A stretch of 64,000 nucleotides of DNA from Actinophytocola xanthii. Lineage in GTDB: Bacteria; Actinomycetota; Actinomycetes; Mycobacteriales; Pseudonocardiaceae. The stretch is taken from assembly GCF_001921205.1 (NCBI RefSeq), contig NZ_MSIE01000008.1, positions 1 to 64,000 on the forward strand, in the 5' to 3' direction. Numbering within the stretch: position 1 is the first letter of the stretch; each line of letters begins with the position of its first letter. The position numbers and the translations under genes were made by a program. Under the pieces are notes generated by a model, which was given only the letters and a program-made list of their open reading frames with translations, had not been told where the DNA came from and ran no database searches. Shown piece by piece: positions 1 to 10,053 of this stretch.

Positions 1-627
1 GCCCGGGCCCGCCGGCGGCCGCCGGGCCCCCCGCGGCGGCCGGACGGCCGGCGCCGGGGTGACCGTGCGGCGGGATCGCCCCACCGGTCACCGGGGCCCA
101 CGGGTTCACCGAGCCGTTCGCGCTCCCAGCGACGGCCGCCGTGGTGGGAGCGGGGGCCTGTCGGGGGGCGGCGGGATGTCCCGGCGGTCGGGACGGTGGC
201 GCCTGCGGAGCTCGGGACGGCGCCGCGGTTCGGCCGAGTGGGTGAATCTGGCGCGTGGGCGCGACCGGTGGTGCCGGGGCCGCGAGCGGCGGAGAGGCCG
301 GCTGACCAGGGCCGGAGCTTGCACCATCCTCGGCGAACTCGAGGTCCAACAGAGCTGGAGGGGCAACGCCGGTGGGGGTTACCGCGTCTGGGCGCACGGC
401 GGACACGCTTTCATAACGCCCGCCTACCGTGTGAACCACTCCCCCGCATGTCGCCTGCGGCGCAGAAATTCACTACTCTTCGTAGCACTGGTTCGCACCA
501 ATGTGCCAGGAGCGCGACAACGGGTGAGATTCCGTCTAGTGTCCAGCCTGTCGGGGAACCGGTGGCGAGTAAAACAGCCGACGGCGTCGCACCCCGGACG
601 TCGAGAGGTGGAGTCTGTGTCCCGGCC
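1..627. other. Long 5' noncoding region before the flavohaemoprotein gene
   Basis: About 630 bases with no convincing gene: open frames on both strands are arginine/glycine/proline-rich low-complexity translations typical of GC-rich DNA. The first 300 bases are extremely GC-rich. From about 400 to 600 the GC falls and the sequence contains short complementary segments, which fits a promoter plus a long 5' leader for the gene at 628. An end of an upstream gene could lie outside the left edge. No known riboswitch consensus could be matched with confidence. Confidence 0.5.
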
Positions 628-1812
628 ATGACATCCAACGCAGTGGTGAGCCCGCTTTCCCAGTACCCGCACGGGAACGGCGCCGAGGCCTCGCCAGAAC
701 CCATCGTCACCATGGTGCGGCTGGTGCGGGAGAGCTTCGCCAGAGTCGCGCCGCAGGCCGACCGCGTCGCCGAGTACTTCTACGCCACCCTGTTCGCCAT
801 CGCGCCGGCGACCCGGGAGATGTTCCCGGTCAACATGCAGGTCCAGCGTTCCCGGCTGTTGCGCGCGCTGGTGCACTTCGTACAGATGGTGGACCGGCCC
901 GACGAGCTGGTCCCGTTCCTGCGCCAGCTCGGGCGCGACCACCGCAAGTTCGGCGTGGTCGCCAGCCACTACGAGGCCGTGGGGATGGCCCTGCTGGCCG
1001 CGGTCAAGCAGTTCGCCAAGGAGGCGTGGACCGACGAGGTCGAGCGGGCCTGGGCCGAGGCGTACACGATCATGGCTCGGGCGATGCTCGAGGCGGCCTC
1101 GGCCGACGACGACCCCGCCTGGTGGCCGGCCACCGTCCTCGACCGCCACCGCATCACCCGCGACCTGGCCGTCATCCGGGTCCGGACGGAGTTCCCGCTG
1201 GCCTACCACCCCGGCCAGTACGTCAGCGTCGAGACGCCCCAGCGGCCACGCATGTGGCGGTACCTGAGCCCGGCCACCGCTCCGCGCGAGGACGGGATGC
1301 TGGAGTTCCACGTCCGGTCCGTGGAGGGCGGCTGGGTGAGCCGCGCGATGGTCGGCTACTCCGAGCCGGGCGACCGGTGGCGGATCGGCCCGCCCATGGG
1401 GCGTCTGCGGGTGGACCGCCACTCGGGTCGCGACGTGCTGATGGTCGCCGGCGGTACCGGTATCGCGCCGATGCGCGCGATCATCGACCACCTGGCGAAG
1501 TGGGGGGAGAACCCCAGGGTCCAGCTGTTCTTCGGCGGCCGGGTTCGCTCGGACCTGTACGACCTGGAGAACCTGCACGCGCTCGCGGCGTCGAACCCGT
1601 GGTTGACCTTGGTCCCGGTCCTCGAGTCGGACCACGCGTACGGCGCGGAGCAGGGGACGCTGGCCGACGTGGTCACCCGGTACGGCGCGTGGGAGGACCA
1701 CGACGTGCTGGTGTCCGGTTCGCCGGCGATGGTGCGCTCGACGGTCTCCCGGATGCTGGTCGCGGGCACGCCGCTGGACCGGATCACCTACGACCCGTTC
1801 ACGTTGGACTGA
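628..1812 (+). CDS. Flavohaemoprotein-like globin-FAD/NAD reductase fusion
   Basis: The 394-aa product joins a globin domain (about residues 25-155) to a ferredoxin-reductase-like FAD/NAD(P)H module (about 170-394), the architecture of flavohaemoglobins that detoxify nitric oxide or act as haem-linked oxidoreductases. The likely proximal haem ligand is His105 in RDHRKFGV, with aromatic residues Tyr50/Tyr52 in helix B. The FAD side shows RYLS at 211-214 in place of the usual RxYS, and the NAD side shows GGTGIAPM at 275-282. The ATG at 628 is chosen because a GAGAGGTGGAG ribosome site sits just upstream; a longer in-frame extension is low-complexity. The gene ends 9 bases before the convergent hspR end. 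The family is clear; NO dioxygenase activity is inferred. Confidence 0.85.
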   Translation: MTSNAVVSPLSQYPHGNGAEASPEPIVTMVRLVRESFARVAPQADRVAEYFYATLFAIAPATREMFPVNMQVQRSRLLRALVHFVQMVDRPDELVPFLRQLGRDHRKFGVVASHYEAVGMALLAAVKQFAKEAWTDEVERAWAEAYTIMARAMLEAASADDDPAWWPATVLDRHRITRDLAVIRVRTEFPLAYHPGQYVSVETPQRPRMWRYLSPATAPREDGMLEFHVRSVEGGWVSRAMVGYSEPGDRWRIGPPMGRLRVDRHSGRDVLMVAGGTGIAPMRAIIDHLAKWGENPRVQLFFGGRVRSDLYDLENLHALAASNPWLTLVPVLESDHAYGAEQGTLADVVTRYGAWEDHDVLVSGSPAMVRSTVSRMLVAGTPLDRITYDPFTLD

Positions 1813-1821
1813 CCGGCCGCC

Positions 1822-2250
1822 TCAGCGCTTGCGCGGCTTCCAGACGACCAGCGCGGTCTGCTGCCGGACCGGCACCAGCTCATTGCGGTAGGAGCGGTGG
1901 ATCGCGGCCGCGGCCTGTTCGGCGGCGGCGTGCACGGCGGCGAGTTCCTCGGTCAGCTCGGCCAGGCGCGAGCGCAGGGCGCTCACCTCGTTCTCGAGCT
2001 CGATGATCCGCTTGACCCCGGCCAGGTTCACCCCCTGCTCCTGGGAGAGCCGCTGGATCTCCCGGAGCAGTGCGATGTCACGCATCGAGTACCGGCGGCC
2101 GCCGCCCGAGGTCCGGCCCGGCGAGACCAGACCCATGCGGTCGTAGCCGCGCAGGGTCTGGGCGTGCAGGCCGGACAACTCGGCGGCCACGGAGATCACG
2201 AAGACGGGGGTGTCCTCGTTGGCGCCGGGTGGGAACGGGATACCGGTCAT
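1822..2250 (-). CDS. hspR: Heat-shock repressor HspR (MerR-type)
   Basis: A 142-aa MerR-family repressor. The N-terminal winged helix contains VFVISVAAELSGLHAQTLR and YDRMGLVSPGRTSGGGRRY (about residues 16-54), followed by a leucine-rich coiled coil (about 80-120) and a basic end. HspR binds HAIR inverted repeats and represses the dnaK operon, using DnaK as co-repressor in the studied actinobacteria. Its ATG overlaps the dnaJ stop by four bases (ATGA), so it is the last gene of dnaK-grpE-dnaJ-hspR and should repress its own operon through the two HAIR sites at 6080 and 6135. Confidence 0.93.
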   Translation of the reverse strand: MTGIPFPPGANEDTPVFVISVAAELSGLHAQTLRGYDRMGLVSPGRTSGGGRRYSMRDIALLREIQRLSQEQGVNLAGVKRIIELENEVSALRSRLAELTEELAAVHAAAEQAAAAIHRSYRNELVPVRQQTALVVWKPRKR

Positions 2251-3434
2251 GACCCACTCCGTTTCTCCAGCATCGAAGTCAGCTCCGGCCGGGGGTCGTG
2301 CCCCGCGGTCGCGGCCAGGTAGTCGCGCAGCGCCGCCTTGGCCTTCTCGTCCATGTTCGACGGCACGGTGACCTGCAGGGTCACCAGCAGGTCGCCGACC
2401 TGGCCATCCCGGCGGTGGATGCCCTTGCCGCGCACGCGCAGCACCCGCCCGCTCGCCGTGCCCGGTGCCACCCGCAGCGACACCTTGTCCTCGAGCGTCG
2501 GCACGGTCAGCGTCGTGCCGAGCGCCAGCTCGGGGAACGTCACCGGGACCTTGACCGTCAGGTCGTTCCCGGACCGGCCGAAGACCGGGTGCGGGCTGAC
2601 GTGCACGAGCACGTACAGGTCGCCGGCGTGGGCCCCGTTCAAGCCGGGCTCGCCCTGCTCGGCCAGGCGGATCCGCTGCCCGTCGTCGACGCCGGCCGGG
2701 ATGCGGACGGTGAGCGTGCGGGTCTTGGTGCTTGTCCCGTCGCCGCCGCACTCCGGACACGGGTCGTCGACGATGCGCCCGGTGCCGCGGCAGTCCCGGC
2801 ACGGCTCGCTGAACGCGAACGCGCCCTGACTGCGGCTCACCAGCCCCGCGCCCGAACAGGTCGGACAGGTACGGGGGGTGGTGCCGGGCCGCGCGCCGGA
2901 GCCCTGGCAGGTCGAGCAGGTCGAGGGGCTGGACAGGCGCAACGGGACCGTCGCGCCCTTGACCGCCTCGACGAAGTCGATGCGGACCTCGGTCTCGACG
3001 TCCGCGCCGCGGCGTGGCCGGCTGGTGGTACCGGTGGCCCCGGCCCGCCGACCGAACAGGTTGCCGAGCAGGTCGCTGATGCCACCGCTGCCGGCCGCAC
3101 CGGCCTGCTGGCCACTGAAGATGTCGCCGAAGTCGAAGTTGGTCCCGCCGGTGCCGAACCCGCCGAACCCGCCGCCGCCCGGGCGGAACGCGCCGGATCC
3201 GAAGAGCCGGCGGGCCTCGTCGTACTGCTTGCGCTTCTCCGCGTCCCCGAGCACGCCGTAGGCCTCGGACACCGCCTTGAAGCGGGCCTCGGCCTGGGCG
3301 TTGCCCGGGTTCGCGTCGGGGTGCAGCTCACGCGCCAGCTTGCGGTACGCCTTCTTGATCTCGTTCTCGCTGGCGCCGGACGAGACGCCCAACTCGTGGT
3401 AGAAGTCCTTGTCGATCCAGTCCCTCGCACTCAC
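2247..3434 (-). CDS. dnaJ: Chaperone DnaJ (Hsp40)
   Basis: A 395-aa type I J-protein that delivers substrates to DnaK and stimulates its ATPase. The J-domain (residues 10-75) carries the HPD tripeptide in ARELHPDANPG. A Gly/Phe-rich stretch follows, then the zinc-binding domain with four CxxCxGxG-type repeats (CSTCQGSG, CPTCSGAG, CRDCRGTG, CPECGGDG) and the C-terminal substrate-binding beta domains. The product begins MSARDWIDKDFYHELG, typical of the actinobacterial DnaJ1 encoded in the dnaK operon. It lies 21 bases after grpE and overlaps hspR by four. Confidence 0.96.
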   Translation of the reverse strand: MSARDWIDKDFYHELGVSSGASENEIKKAYRKLARELHPDANPGNAQAEARFKAVSEAYGVLGDAEKRKQYDEARRLFGSGAFRPGGGGFGGFGTGGTNFDFGDIFSGQQAGAAGSGGISDLLGNLFGRRAGATGTTSRPRRGADVETEVRIDFVEAVKGATVPLRLSSPSTCSTCQGSGARPGTTPRTCPTCSGAGLVSRSQGAFAFSEPCRDCRGTGRIVDDPCPECGGDGTSTKTRTLTVRIPAGVDDGQRIRLAEQGEPGLNGAHAGDLYVLVHVSPHPVFGRSGNDLTVKVPVTFPELALGTTLTVPTLEDKVSLRVAPGTASGRVLRVRGKGIHRRDGQVGDLLVTLQVTVPSNMDEKAKAALRDYLAATAGHDPRPELTSMLEKRSGS

Positions 3435-3455
3435 CGGACGTCCCCTCCCTCCTCG

Positions 3456-4180
3456 TCAGTTCTGTTCGTCGGCCCGGCCGGCCGGAGGCGTGTCCGCCCC
3501 GGTCGGCTCGAACCAGTCGCCCGTGCCGCCGCCCTCGGCGGACGGCCCGGGCGCCGCCGGCGCCGCCGCCGGCTCGTGGTCGGTGACGCCGACCAGCGCC
3601 GCACGCACCACCCGGTCGCCGAAGCGGTAGCCGCGGCGCAGCACCGCGGTCACCGTCGGGCCGGGGACGTCGGGCGAGGTGTCGTGCTGGACCGCCTCGT
3701 GCACCGACGGGTCGAACGGCTCGCCGTCGTGCCCGAAGCCCTCGAGCCCGACGCGCTCCAGCGTGGCCGCGAGCTTGTCGGCCACCGCCTTGAACGCGCC
3801 GGTGAGGTCGCCGTGCTGGGCAGCCCGCTCGATGTCGTCGAGCACCGGCAGCAGCTCGCTCGCCACCGACGCCTTGGCCTGGGTGACCACGGCCTCCCGG
3901 TCGCGGTCGATCCGCTTGCGGTAGTTGGCGTACTCGGCCTGGAGGCGTTGCAGGTCGGCGGTGCGCTCGTCGAGCTGCGCCTTCAGCTCCGCCTCCTGGC
4001 TGGGCGCCTCGTCGGACACCTGGCCACCCTGGTCCGTGACCTGCTCGTGCCCCGGCTCGCCCGGCGCCGGTTCCTCCGACGCCGGGCGGACCTGCCCGGT
4101 CTGCGGGTCGATTCGACGGCGGTCGCGCACGACGACTCGCGGCTCCTCTCCGGAGTTCTCGTCGGTTCGGTGGTCGGAGG

Positions 4181-4184
<4 letters not shown>
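3456..4184 (-). CDS. grpE: Nucleotide exchange factor GrpE
   Basis: A 242-aa GrpE. The first 75 residues are acidic and disordered. A coiled coil follows ([20 protein letters not shown]), then the core with PVLDDIERA and a beta domain containing [20 protein letters not shown], which contacts DnaK to release ADP. The C-terminus is an Ala/Pro/Gly tail longer than in the E. coli protein, as is usual in actinobacteria. The start overlaps the dnaK stop by four bases, so translation is likely coupled. Confidence 0.95.
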
Positions 4185-6046
<1,862 letters not shown>

Positions 6047-6079
6047 TGGATTTCCTCCTGCTGCTCTTACCTGTGTGGG

Positions 6080-6098
6080 TTGAGTCCCTGCCGCTCAA
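6080..6098. promoter_or_regulatory. HAIR operator 1 (HspR binding site)
   Basis: TTGAGT-N7-GCTCAA, one mismatch from the core of the HspR inverted repeat CTTGAGT-N7-ACTCAAG. It lies 33 bases upstream of the dnaK ATG, so HspR bound here would block transcription into the operon. Confidence 0.88.
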
Positions 6099-6134
6099 GT
6101 TTGCCGACGAGGGAGCCGGCTCGTCAAACCAGAG

Positions 6135-6153
6135 TTGAGCCGGTCACACTCAA
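6135..6153. promoter_or_regulatory. HAIR operator 2 (HspR binding site)
   Basis: TTGAGC-N7-ACTCAA, a second HspR-type inverted repeat 55 bases from the first, measured start to start. Paired HAIR elements are usual at actinobacterial dnaK promoters. It also lies about 50 bases from the 3' end of the DUF4097 lipoprotein gene, which is read in the same direction as dnaK. Confidence 0.88.
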
Positions 6154-6204
6154 CCTTCCTGACTCCTTCAACGCGGGACGGCGCCGGATCGTTCCCGGAG
6201 GCGG

Positions 6205-6924
6205 TCAGGAGCGCCTGACCTCGATGTTTCCGCTGTCGGTGTGTAGATCGAGGTGGTGGGTGGCGCTCCGGTCGTCCTGGATGTCGCTGTCGAGGTGGCC
6301 GCCGCCGGCGTCGGCGTCGAGGCGGTAGGCGGCGTCGGGGACGGTCACCTCCACATTGCCGCTGGAGGCGTCGACCCGCACGTCGTGGGCGGCCGCGAGG
6401 CCGACGCTCACGTTGCCGGAGGCGGCCCGCACCTGGGCGGTGCCCGCGATCCGGTCCAGGGTGACGTTGCCCCTGCTCACCTCGACGTTCACCGGCGCCC
6501 GGACGTCCTCGACGGTCACGTCACCCGAGCTGGCCCGCAGGTTCACCTCCCCGGCACCGCGGATCTCGGCGTGGCCGGAGTCGACGGCGCCATCCACCCG
6601 GACCCCCTCGGGGACGACGAGCTCGTAGTCGATCCAGCAGCCGTCGTCGGGGCAGTCCTCGAGGACCAGGACCCCGTCCTCGACACGGTGGGTGGGACCG
6701 GGCCGCTCGTCCTCGTAGTGGATCTCCCGGTGCACCGACGAGGAGTCGCCCGGTCGGATCGTGATGTTGCCGGCGTCGTTGGCGAAGCGCACCGCGGTGA
6801 TCCGCTCGGTGACCTTCGTCTCGTCGGAAGCCCGCTCCTTGGTGATGTCCCACCCGCACGCGCCGAGCACTCCCAGCCCGGTCACGAGCGCCGCACCGGC
6901 CGCCACCCCTCGCCAGATCCGCAT
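6205..6924 (-). CDS. DUF4097-type beta-repeat lipoprotein
   Basis: A 239-aa predicted lipoprotein. The signal peptide ends in a lipobox, VLGACG at residues 19-24, so Cys23 should be lipidated and the protein anchored outside the membrane. The mature part is a run of short beta repeats of the form SGDVTVEDV, RGNVTLDRI, SGNVSVGLA, SGNVEVTVP and SGNIEVRRS, diagnostic of the DUF4097 (putative adhesin-like beta-strand repeat) family. The biochemical role is unknown. It is transcribed towards dnaK and divergently from the MFS gene at 7089. Confidence 0.8.
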   Translation of the reverse strand: MRIWRGVAAGAALVTGLGVLGACGWDITKERASDETKVTERITAVRFANDAGNITIRPGDSSSVHREIHYEDERPGPTHRVEDGVLVLEDCPDDGCWIDYELVVPEGVRVDGAVDSGHAEIRGAGEVNLRASSGDVTVEDVRAPVNVEVSRGNVTLDRIAGTAQVRAASGNVSVGLAAAHDVRVDASSGNVEVTVPDAAYRLDADAGGGHLDSDIQDDRSATHHLDLHTDSGNIEVRRS

Positions 6925-7088
6925 GTCAAGCCCCTCGTCGCAGGTTCAGTCGTCTCGACGCTAGGGATGCGGGCGGGTCGGTACATCGGGGAACGCCCCC
7001 GAGCCGACTCGGGGACGACCCCGGGCCGTCTGCTCAGAGTGTGGGAGCTCATTCCCATTGAGCGGGAACCAGCACTTACCGTTGGGCC

Positions 7089-8288
7089 ATGACCCGACGC
7101 TGGCTGGTCCTCGCCGCCGGGGTCGCGGCGCAGGCGACCACGTCGAGCTTCCTGTACGGGGTCGCGTTCCTGATCCCGGAGCTCAGGGCGTCGACCGGGG
7201 TGTCGCTGGCCCAGGCGGGGTTGCTGGTGTCGGCACCGCTGCTTGGTCTGTTGGCCGCGTTGATCGCGTGGGGAGCGGCAGCGGACCGGTACGGCGAGCG
7301 CGTGGTGATGGCGGCGGGGTTGGTCGGGACCGGGGCGCTGTTGCTGGGCAGCCTGTTCGTGCCCGGCCTGGTGCTGCTCGGGGTGGGCCTGCTGCTCGCC
7401 GGCGCCGCCGCGGCGTCGGTGAACGCGGCCAGCGGACGGGCGGTACTCGGCTGGTTCGGCGCCCGCGAGCGCGGGCTGGCGATGGGGCTGCGGCAGACCG
7501 CGCAGCCGATCGGCGTGGGCATCGCCGCGGCGACCCTGCCTCCGCTCGCGGACCGGTTCGGCTTCGTGCCCGCACTGGCTCTCCCGGCGGGTTTGTGCCT
7601 GCTGACCGCGGTGGTGGTACTGGTCGTCGTGGTCGACCCACCGCGACCGCCGCGCCCGGCGGTCACCGAGTCGCCCTACCGGGCGCTGACCGGCCGGACA
7701 CTGGTCCGCCTGCACGCCGCGAGCGCGCTGTTGGTCGGCCCGCAGTTCGTGGCGGCGACGTTCGCGGTGGCGTTCCTGGTGTCCGAGCGGGGCTGGAGCC
7801 CGGTCGCGGCGGGCCGGCTGGTGGCGGTCGTGCAGGTGGCCGGCGCGGTGGGCCGGATCGTGGCGGGCGTGTGGTCGGACCGGGTCGGCAACCGCCTGGG
7901 TCCGATGCGCGTGATTGCCGTGGTCGCGATGGTCACGATGGTGGGGTGGGCCCTGGGCGACGCGTTCGACTCGTGGCTGTCGGTGGTGGCGCTGGTGGCG
8001 GTGCTGATCGTGTCGGTGACCGACAACGGTCTGGGTTTCACCGCGACGGCGGAGCTGGCCGGCCCGTTCTGGGCCGGCCGGGCGCTCGGCGTGCAGAACA
8101 CCGCCCAGAACGCGGTGGCGATGGCCGCGGCCCCGCTGTTCGGCGCGCTGATCACCGCGTTCGGGTACCCCCTGGCACTGGCCGCCGGGGCGCTGTTCCC
8201 ACTGGCCGGCGCCCTGCTCACCCCGGTCCAGGGCGAGCGCCGCCTAGCGGCTGGTGTCGACGCGGTGGAAGTTGAGGTACGCCCGTGA
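7089..8288 (+). CDS. MFS transporter
   Basis: A 399-aa major facilitator with about 12 hydrophobic segments. The loop between TM2 and TM3 reads [13 protein letters not shown], the MFS A-motif region, and [11 protein letters not shown] marks the equivalent loop in the second half. The substrate cannot be predicted. The last 45 bases overlap the 3' end of the opposite-strand dcd gene. The ATG at 7089 has only a weak upstream ribosome site, but no better in-frame start exists. Confidence 0.85.
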   Translation: MTRRWLVLAAGVAAQATTSSFLYGVAFLIPELRASTGVSLAQAGLLVSAPLLGLLAALIAWGAAADRYGERVVMAAGLVGTGALLLGSLFVPGLVLLGVGLLLAGAAAASVNAASGRAVLGWFGARERGLAMGLRQTAQPIGVGIAAATLPPLADRFGFVPALALPAGLCLLTAVVVLVVVVDPPRPPRPAVTESPYRALTGRTLVRLHAASALLVGPQFVAATFAVAFLVSERGWSPVAAGRLVAVVQVAGAVGRIVAGVWSDRVGNRLGPMRVIAVVAMVTMVGWALGDAFDSWLSVVALVAVLIVSVTDNGLGFTATAELAGPFWAGRALGVQNTAQNAVAMAAAPLFGALITAFGYPLALAAGALFPLAGALLTPVQGERRLAAGVDAVEVEVRP

Positions 8289-8825
8289 GGGGGTCGGCCC
8301 CCGCTGCCCCTGGTACCGCGAGCCGGCGGCCGTGGAGCCGTAGGGGTTCTCGGCGGCGCTGGAGAGGCGGAAGAGGCAGAGCTGGCCGATCTTCATGCCC
8401 GGCCAGAGGGTGATCGGCAGGTTGGCGACGTTGGACAGCTCGAGCGTGATGTGACCCTCGAAGCCGGGGTCGATGAACCCCGCGGTCGAGTGGGTGAGCA
8501 GCCCCAACCGCCCCAGGCTCGACTTCCCTTCCAGTCGCCCCGCGAGATCGTCCGGCAGCCGCACGGCCTCGAACGTGGAGCCGAGCACGAACTCCCCCGG
8601 ATGCAGAACGAACGGCTCGTCGTCCACCGCCTCGACGAGCGTGGTGAGGTCGTCCTGCTGCTGCCGCGGGTCGATGTGGGTGTACCGGGTGTTGTTGAAC
8701 ACCCGGAAGAAGCGGTCCAGCCGCACGTCGACGCTGGATGGCTGCACCATGGCCTCGTCGAACGGGTCGAGCCCCAGCCGCCCGTCCGCGAGCTCCTTGC
8801 GCAGATCCCGATCGCTCAGCAACAC
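8244..8825 (-). CDS. dcd: dCTP deaminase (dUMP-forming or dUTP-forming)
   Basis: A 193-aa enzyme that deaminates dCTP in pyrimidine deoxynucleotide synthesis. It begins [23 protein letters not shown], with PSSVDVRLD, the nucleotide-binding [10 protein letters not shown] motif and [21 protein letters not shown] near the catalytic site. This matches the dUTPase/dCTP deaminase trimeric fold, and the length is normal. Mycobacterial Dcd is bifunctional (dUMP-forming), which is likely here but not proven. Its 3' end overlaps the convergent MFS gene by 45 bases, and its 5' end is 60 bases from the divergent tRNA-Gly. Confidence 0.95.
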   Translation of the reverse strand: MLLSDRDLRKELADGRLGLDPFDEAMVQPSSVDVRLDRFFRVFNNTRYTHIDPRQQQDDLTTLVEAVDDEPFVLHPGEFVLGSTFEAVRLPDDLAGRLEGKSSLGRLGLLTHSTAGFIDPGFEGHITLELSNVANLPITLWPGMKIGQLCLFRLSSAAENPYGSTAAGSRYQGQRGPTPSRAYLNFHRVDTSR

Positions 8826-8885
8826 CCGCTCACCCTAGCCGGCGGCCCCGTGTATCCTCAGCGATGCCCGGCTACACCGGGTGTT

Positions 8886-8959
8886 GCGGATGTAGTTCAA
8901 TGGTAGAACATCAGCTTCCCAAGCTGAGAACGCGGGTTCGATTCCCGTCATCCGCTCCA
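8886..8959 (+). tRNA. tRNA-Gly (anticodon CCC)
   Basis: A complete cloverleaf. The 7-bp acceptor stem GCGGATG/CATCCGC closes a D arm (GTTCAATGGTAGAAC), an anticodon stem TCAGC/GCTGA around loop TTCCCAA (anticodon CCC), and a T arm CGGGTTCGATTCCCG. The 3' CCA is encoded (8957-8959). The last 44 bases are duplicated at 11939-11982, so this gene is the apparent integration target of a mobile element. Confidence 0.96.
8916..8959 (+). repeat. 44-bp direct repeat, copy 1 (candidate attL inside tRNA-Gly)
   Basis: The sequence from the anticodon loop to the CCA end of tRNA-Gly. It is identical over 44 bases to 11939-11982, and the base 5' of the core differs between copies (C versus G). A tRNA 3' half duplicated in direct orientation is the classic outcome of tyrosine-integrase recombination. 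Confidence 0.85.
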
Positions 8960-8965
8960 AGCCAG

Positions 8966-9008
8966 AAGCCCCAGGTCACAGCATGTCTACTGTGGACCCG
9001 GGGGTTTG
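8966..9008 (+). terminator. Terminator-like hairpin after tRNA-Gly
   Basis: AAGCCCC and AGGTC pair imperfectly with GGACC and GGGGGTTT across a central loop. It resembles, with several changes, the perfect hairpin after the second tRNA fragment at 11989-12026, which implies common descent of the two tRNA-plus-terminator ends. Confidence 0.6.
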
Positions 9009-9099
9009 TCGTTTCTAGATCGCGAACCCTTGTCGTGCCCCCCGCGTGCCCCTAACCGGTCGATGCGAGCACTCCGGGAGGGTCGCACCTGGTTTGGCC

Positions 9100-9210
9100 A
9101 TGACAGTGCACGACCGCACGAGCCGCACGGAAAAGGGGATCCCCGTCCGGCACATGCGGTCGATTCTGCCCTCCGACCGCTGGACCGTGACCTACGAGGT
9201 CAAGTCGTGA
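9100..9210 (+). CDS. 36-aa small protein translationally coupled to a GNAT gene
   Basis: ATG at 9100, stop TGA at 9208-9210, product of 36 residues containing GIPVRHMRSILPSDRW and ending TYEVKS. The stop overlaps the GTG start of the acetyltransferase (GTGA), the usual sign of translational coupling. The codon choice is biased to G/C in third positions and the peptide is not the low-complexity type that out-of-frame GC-rich DNA gives. No ribosome site is obvious. I do not recognise the peptide; it could be a leader, a small partner of the acetyltransferase, or the tail of a lost gene. Confidence 0.45.
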   Translation: MTVHDRTSRTEKGIPVRHMRSILPSDRWTVTYEVKS

Positions 9211-9734
9211 CCAGGGGCTGGCTGCTGCGGCAGGCCGAGCCGGACGACCTTGACACAGTCTTGGAGATCCTCGGTCAACGGGTGGCCTGGCTGAGGCGAC
9301 GTGGGAGCGATCAGTGGTCGACGTTCCCCCGGTGGCCAGCGAAGCTGAAGGCATCAATCTCGCGGGGTGAAACATGGATCGCGGAGAGTCGGGAACATGA
9401 ACCGGTTGGAACGATCACGGTCTTTACCTCTGGGGACACGGACTTCTGGTCACCTGACGAACTTGCGATCCCCGCTCTGTACCTCGCCAAGCTAGCCACG
9501 CTGCCGCCAGACGCAGGCGCCCCGGATGTAGTGCACGGCCTCGGACAATTGATCCTGGAGTGGACTGTCGACTACGCGGCGAGAGCGCACCTGGCCGTGG
9601 TCAGGCTCGACGTCTGGCGGACGGCCCACGCACTGCACCGCTGGTACGAGCTGCATGGGTGGACGAAGGTGCGCACGATCGAGCTGCCGCACCGAAAGTC
9701 GGGCACGTTGTTCGAACGCCCCGCATCCCCCTGA
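9207..9734 (+). CDS. GNAT-family N-acetyltransferase
   Basis: A 175-aa protein starting VTRGWLLRQAEPDDLDTVLEI, the usual GNAT beta1-alpha1 opening. The middle contains WIAESREHEPVGTITVF (beta2-beta4), then LYLAKLATLPPDAGAPDVVHGLGQLILEW, the acetyl-CoA pyrophosphate-binding region. It ends with VVRLDVWRTAHALHRWYELHGW, typical of the C-terminal cofactor side. The substrate is unknown; small-molecule or drug acetylation is possible given the neighbouring MFS exporter. The GTG at 9207 overlaps the preceding 36-aa ORF stop. It lies within the tRNA-Gly island. Confidence 0.8.
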   Translation: MTRGWLLRQAEPDDLDTVLEILGQRVAWLRRRGSDQWSTFPRWPAKLKASISRGETWIAESREHEPVGTITVFTSGDTDFWSPDELAIPALYLAKLATLPPDAGAPDVVHGLGQLILEWTVDYAARAHLAVVRLDVWRTAHALHRWYELHGWTKVRTIELPHRKSGTLFERPASP

Positions 9735-10053
9735 CCGCCTCATCAGGCATCGTTCTGTTCCTCTTCGCAGCGGACACCGAACACCTACGAGAGTACCTAG
9801 GCGGCCCTGCCTGTAGGCGTTCCTCACCTGCGTGGGTGATCGGTCCGCAGCGGCAGAGCGGCGCCGGATCGAAACGGGGAGAGACTAGACGATCCGTCAG
9901 GGCTGTCACACCTGTCACACTGTCACTTGAGACCACTTGACCAGCGCATTTACCTGTGACAGCCAAGTGACAGCCGATCTCCGTAGGGCCTTCCCACACT
10001 CCTCCTCTGTCACAGCGTCCTTAGAGCGGGGCCGCACCGGATCCGCCGTCCGG
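9735..10053. other. Gene-free stretch inside the island with clustered TGTCAC hexamers
   Basis: About 320 bases between the acetyltransferase and the merR stop. No gene is supported. GC is lower than in the flanks, and the right half (9901-10013) carries the repeated hexamer described separately. Confidence 0.6.
9901..10013. repeat. Iteron-like TGTCAC/GTGACA cluster
   Basis: Six copies of TGTCAC in 110 bases: four forward (9904, 9913, 9921, 10008) and two inverted (9956, 9967). Three belong to a 9-mer GGCTGTCAC, forward at 9901 and inverted at 9956 and 9967. Spacing between the first three is 8-9 bases. This could be a protein-binding array such as replication iterons or a regulator operator set. 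Confidence 0.6.

Noticed and set aside
480-600. Cobalamin or c-di-AMP riboswitch before the flavohaemoprotein
   Set aside because: Pieces such as GGGGAACCGGTGGC look superficially similar, but the conserved core order of either class could not be matched.
424-1701. 425-aa open frame on the minus strand opposite the flavohaemoprotein
   Set aside because: It is rich in Arg, Pro, His and Gly without domains and mirrors the coding strand's third-position GC bias; the opposite strand has a clear globin-reductase fusion.
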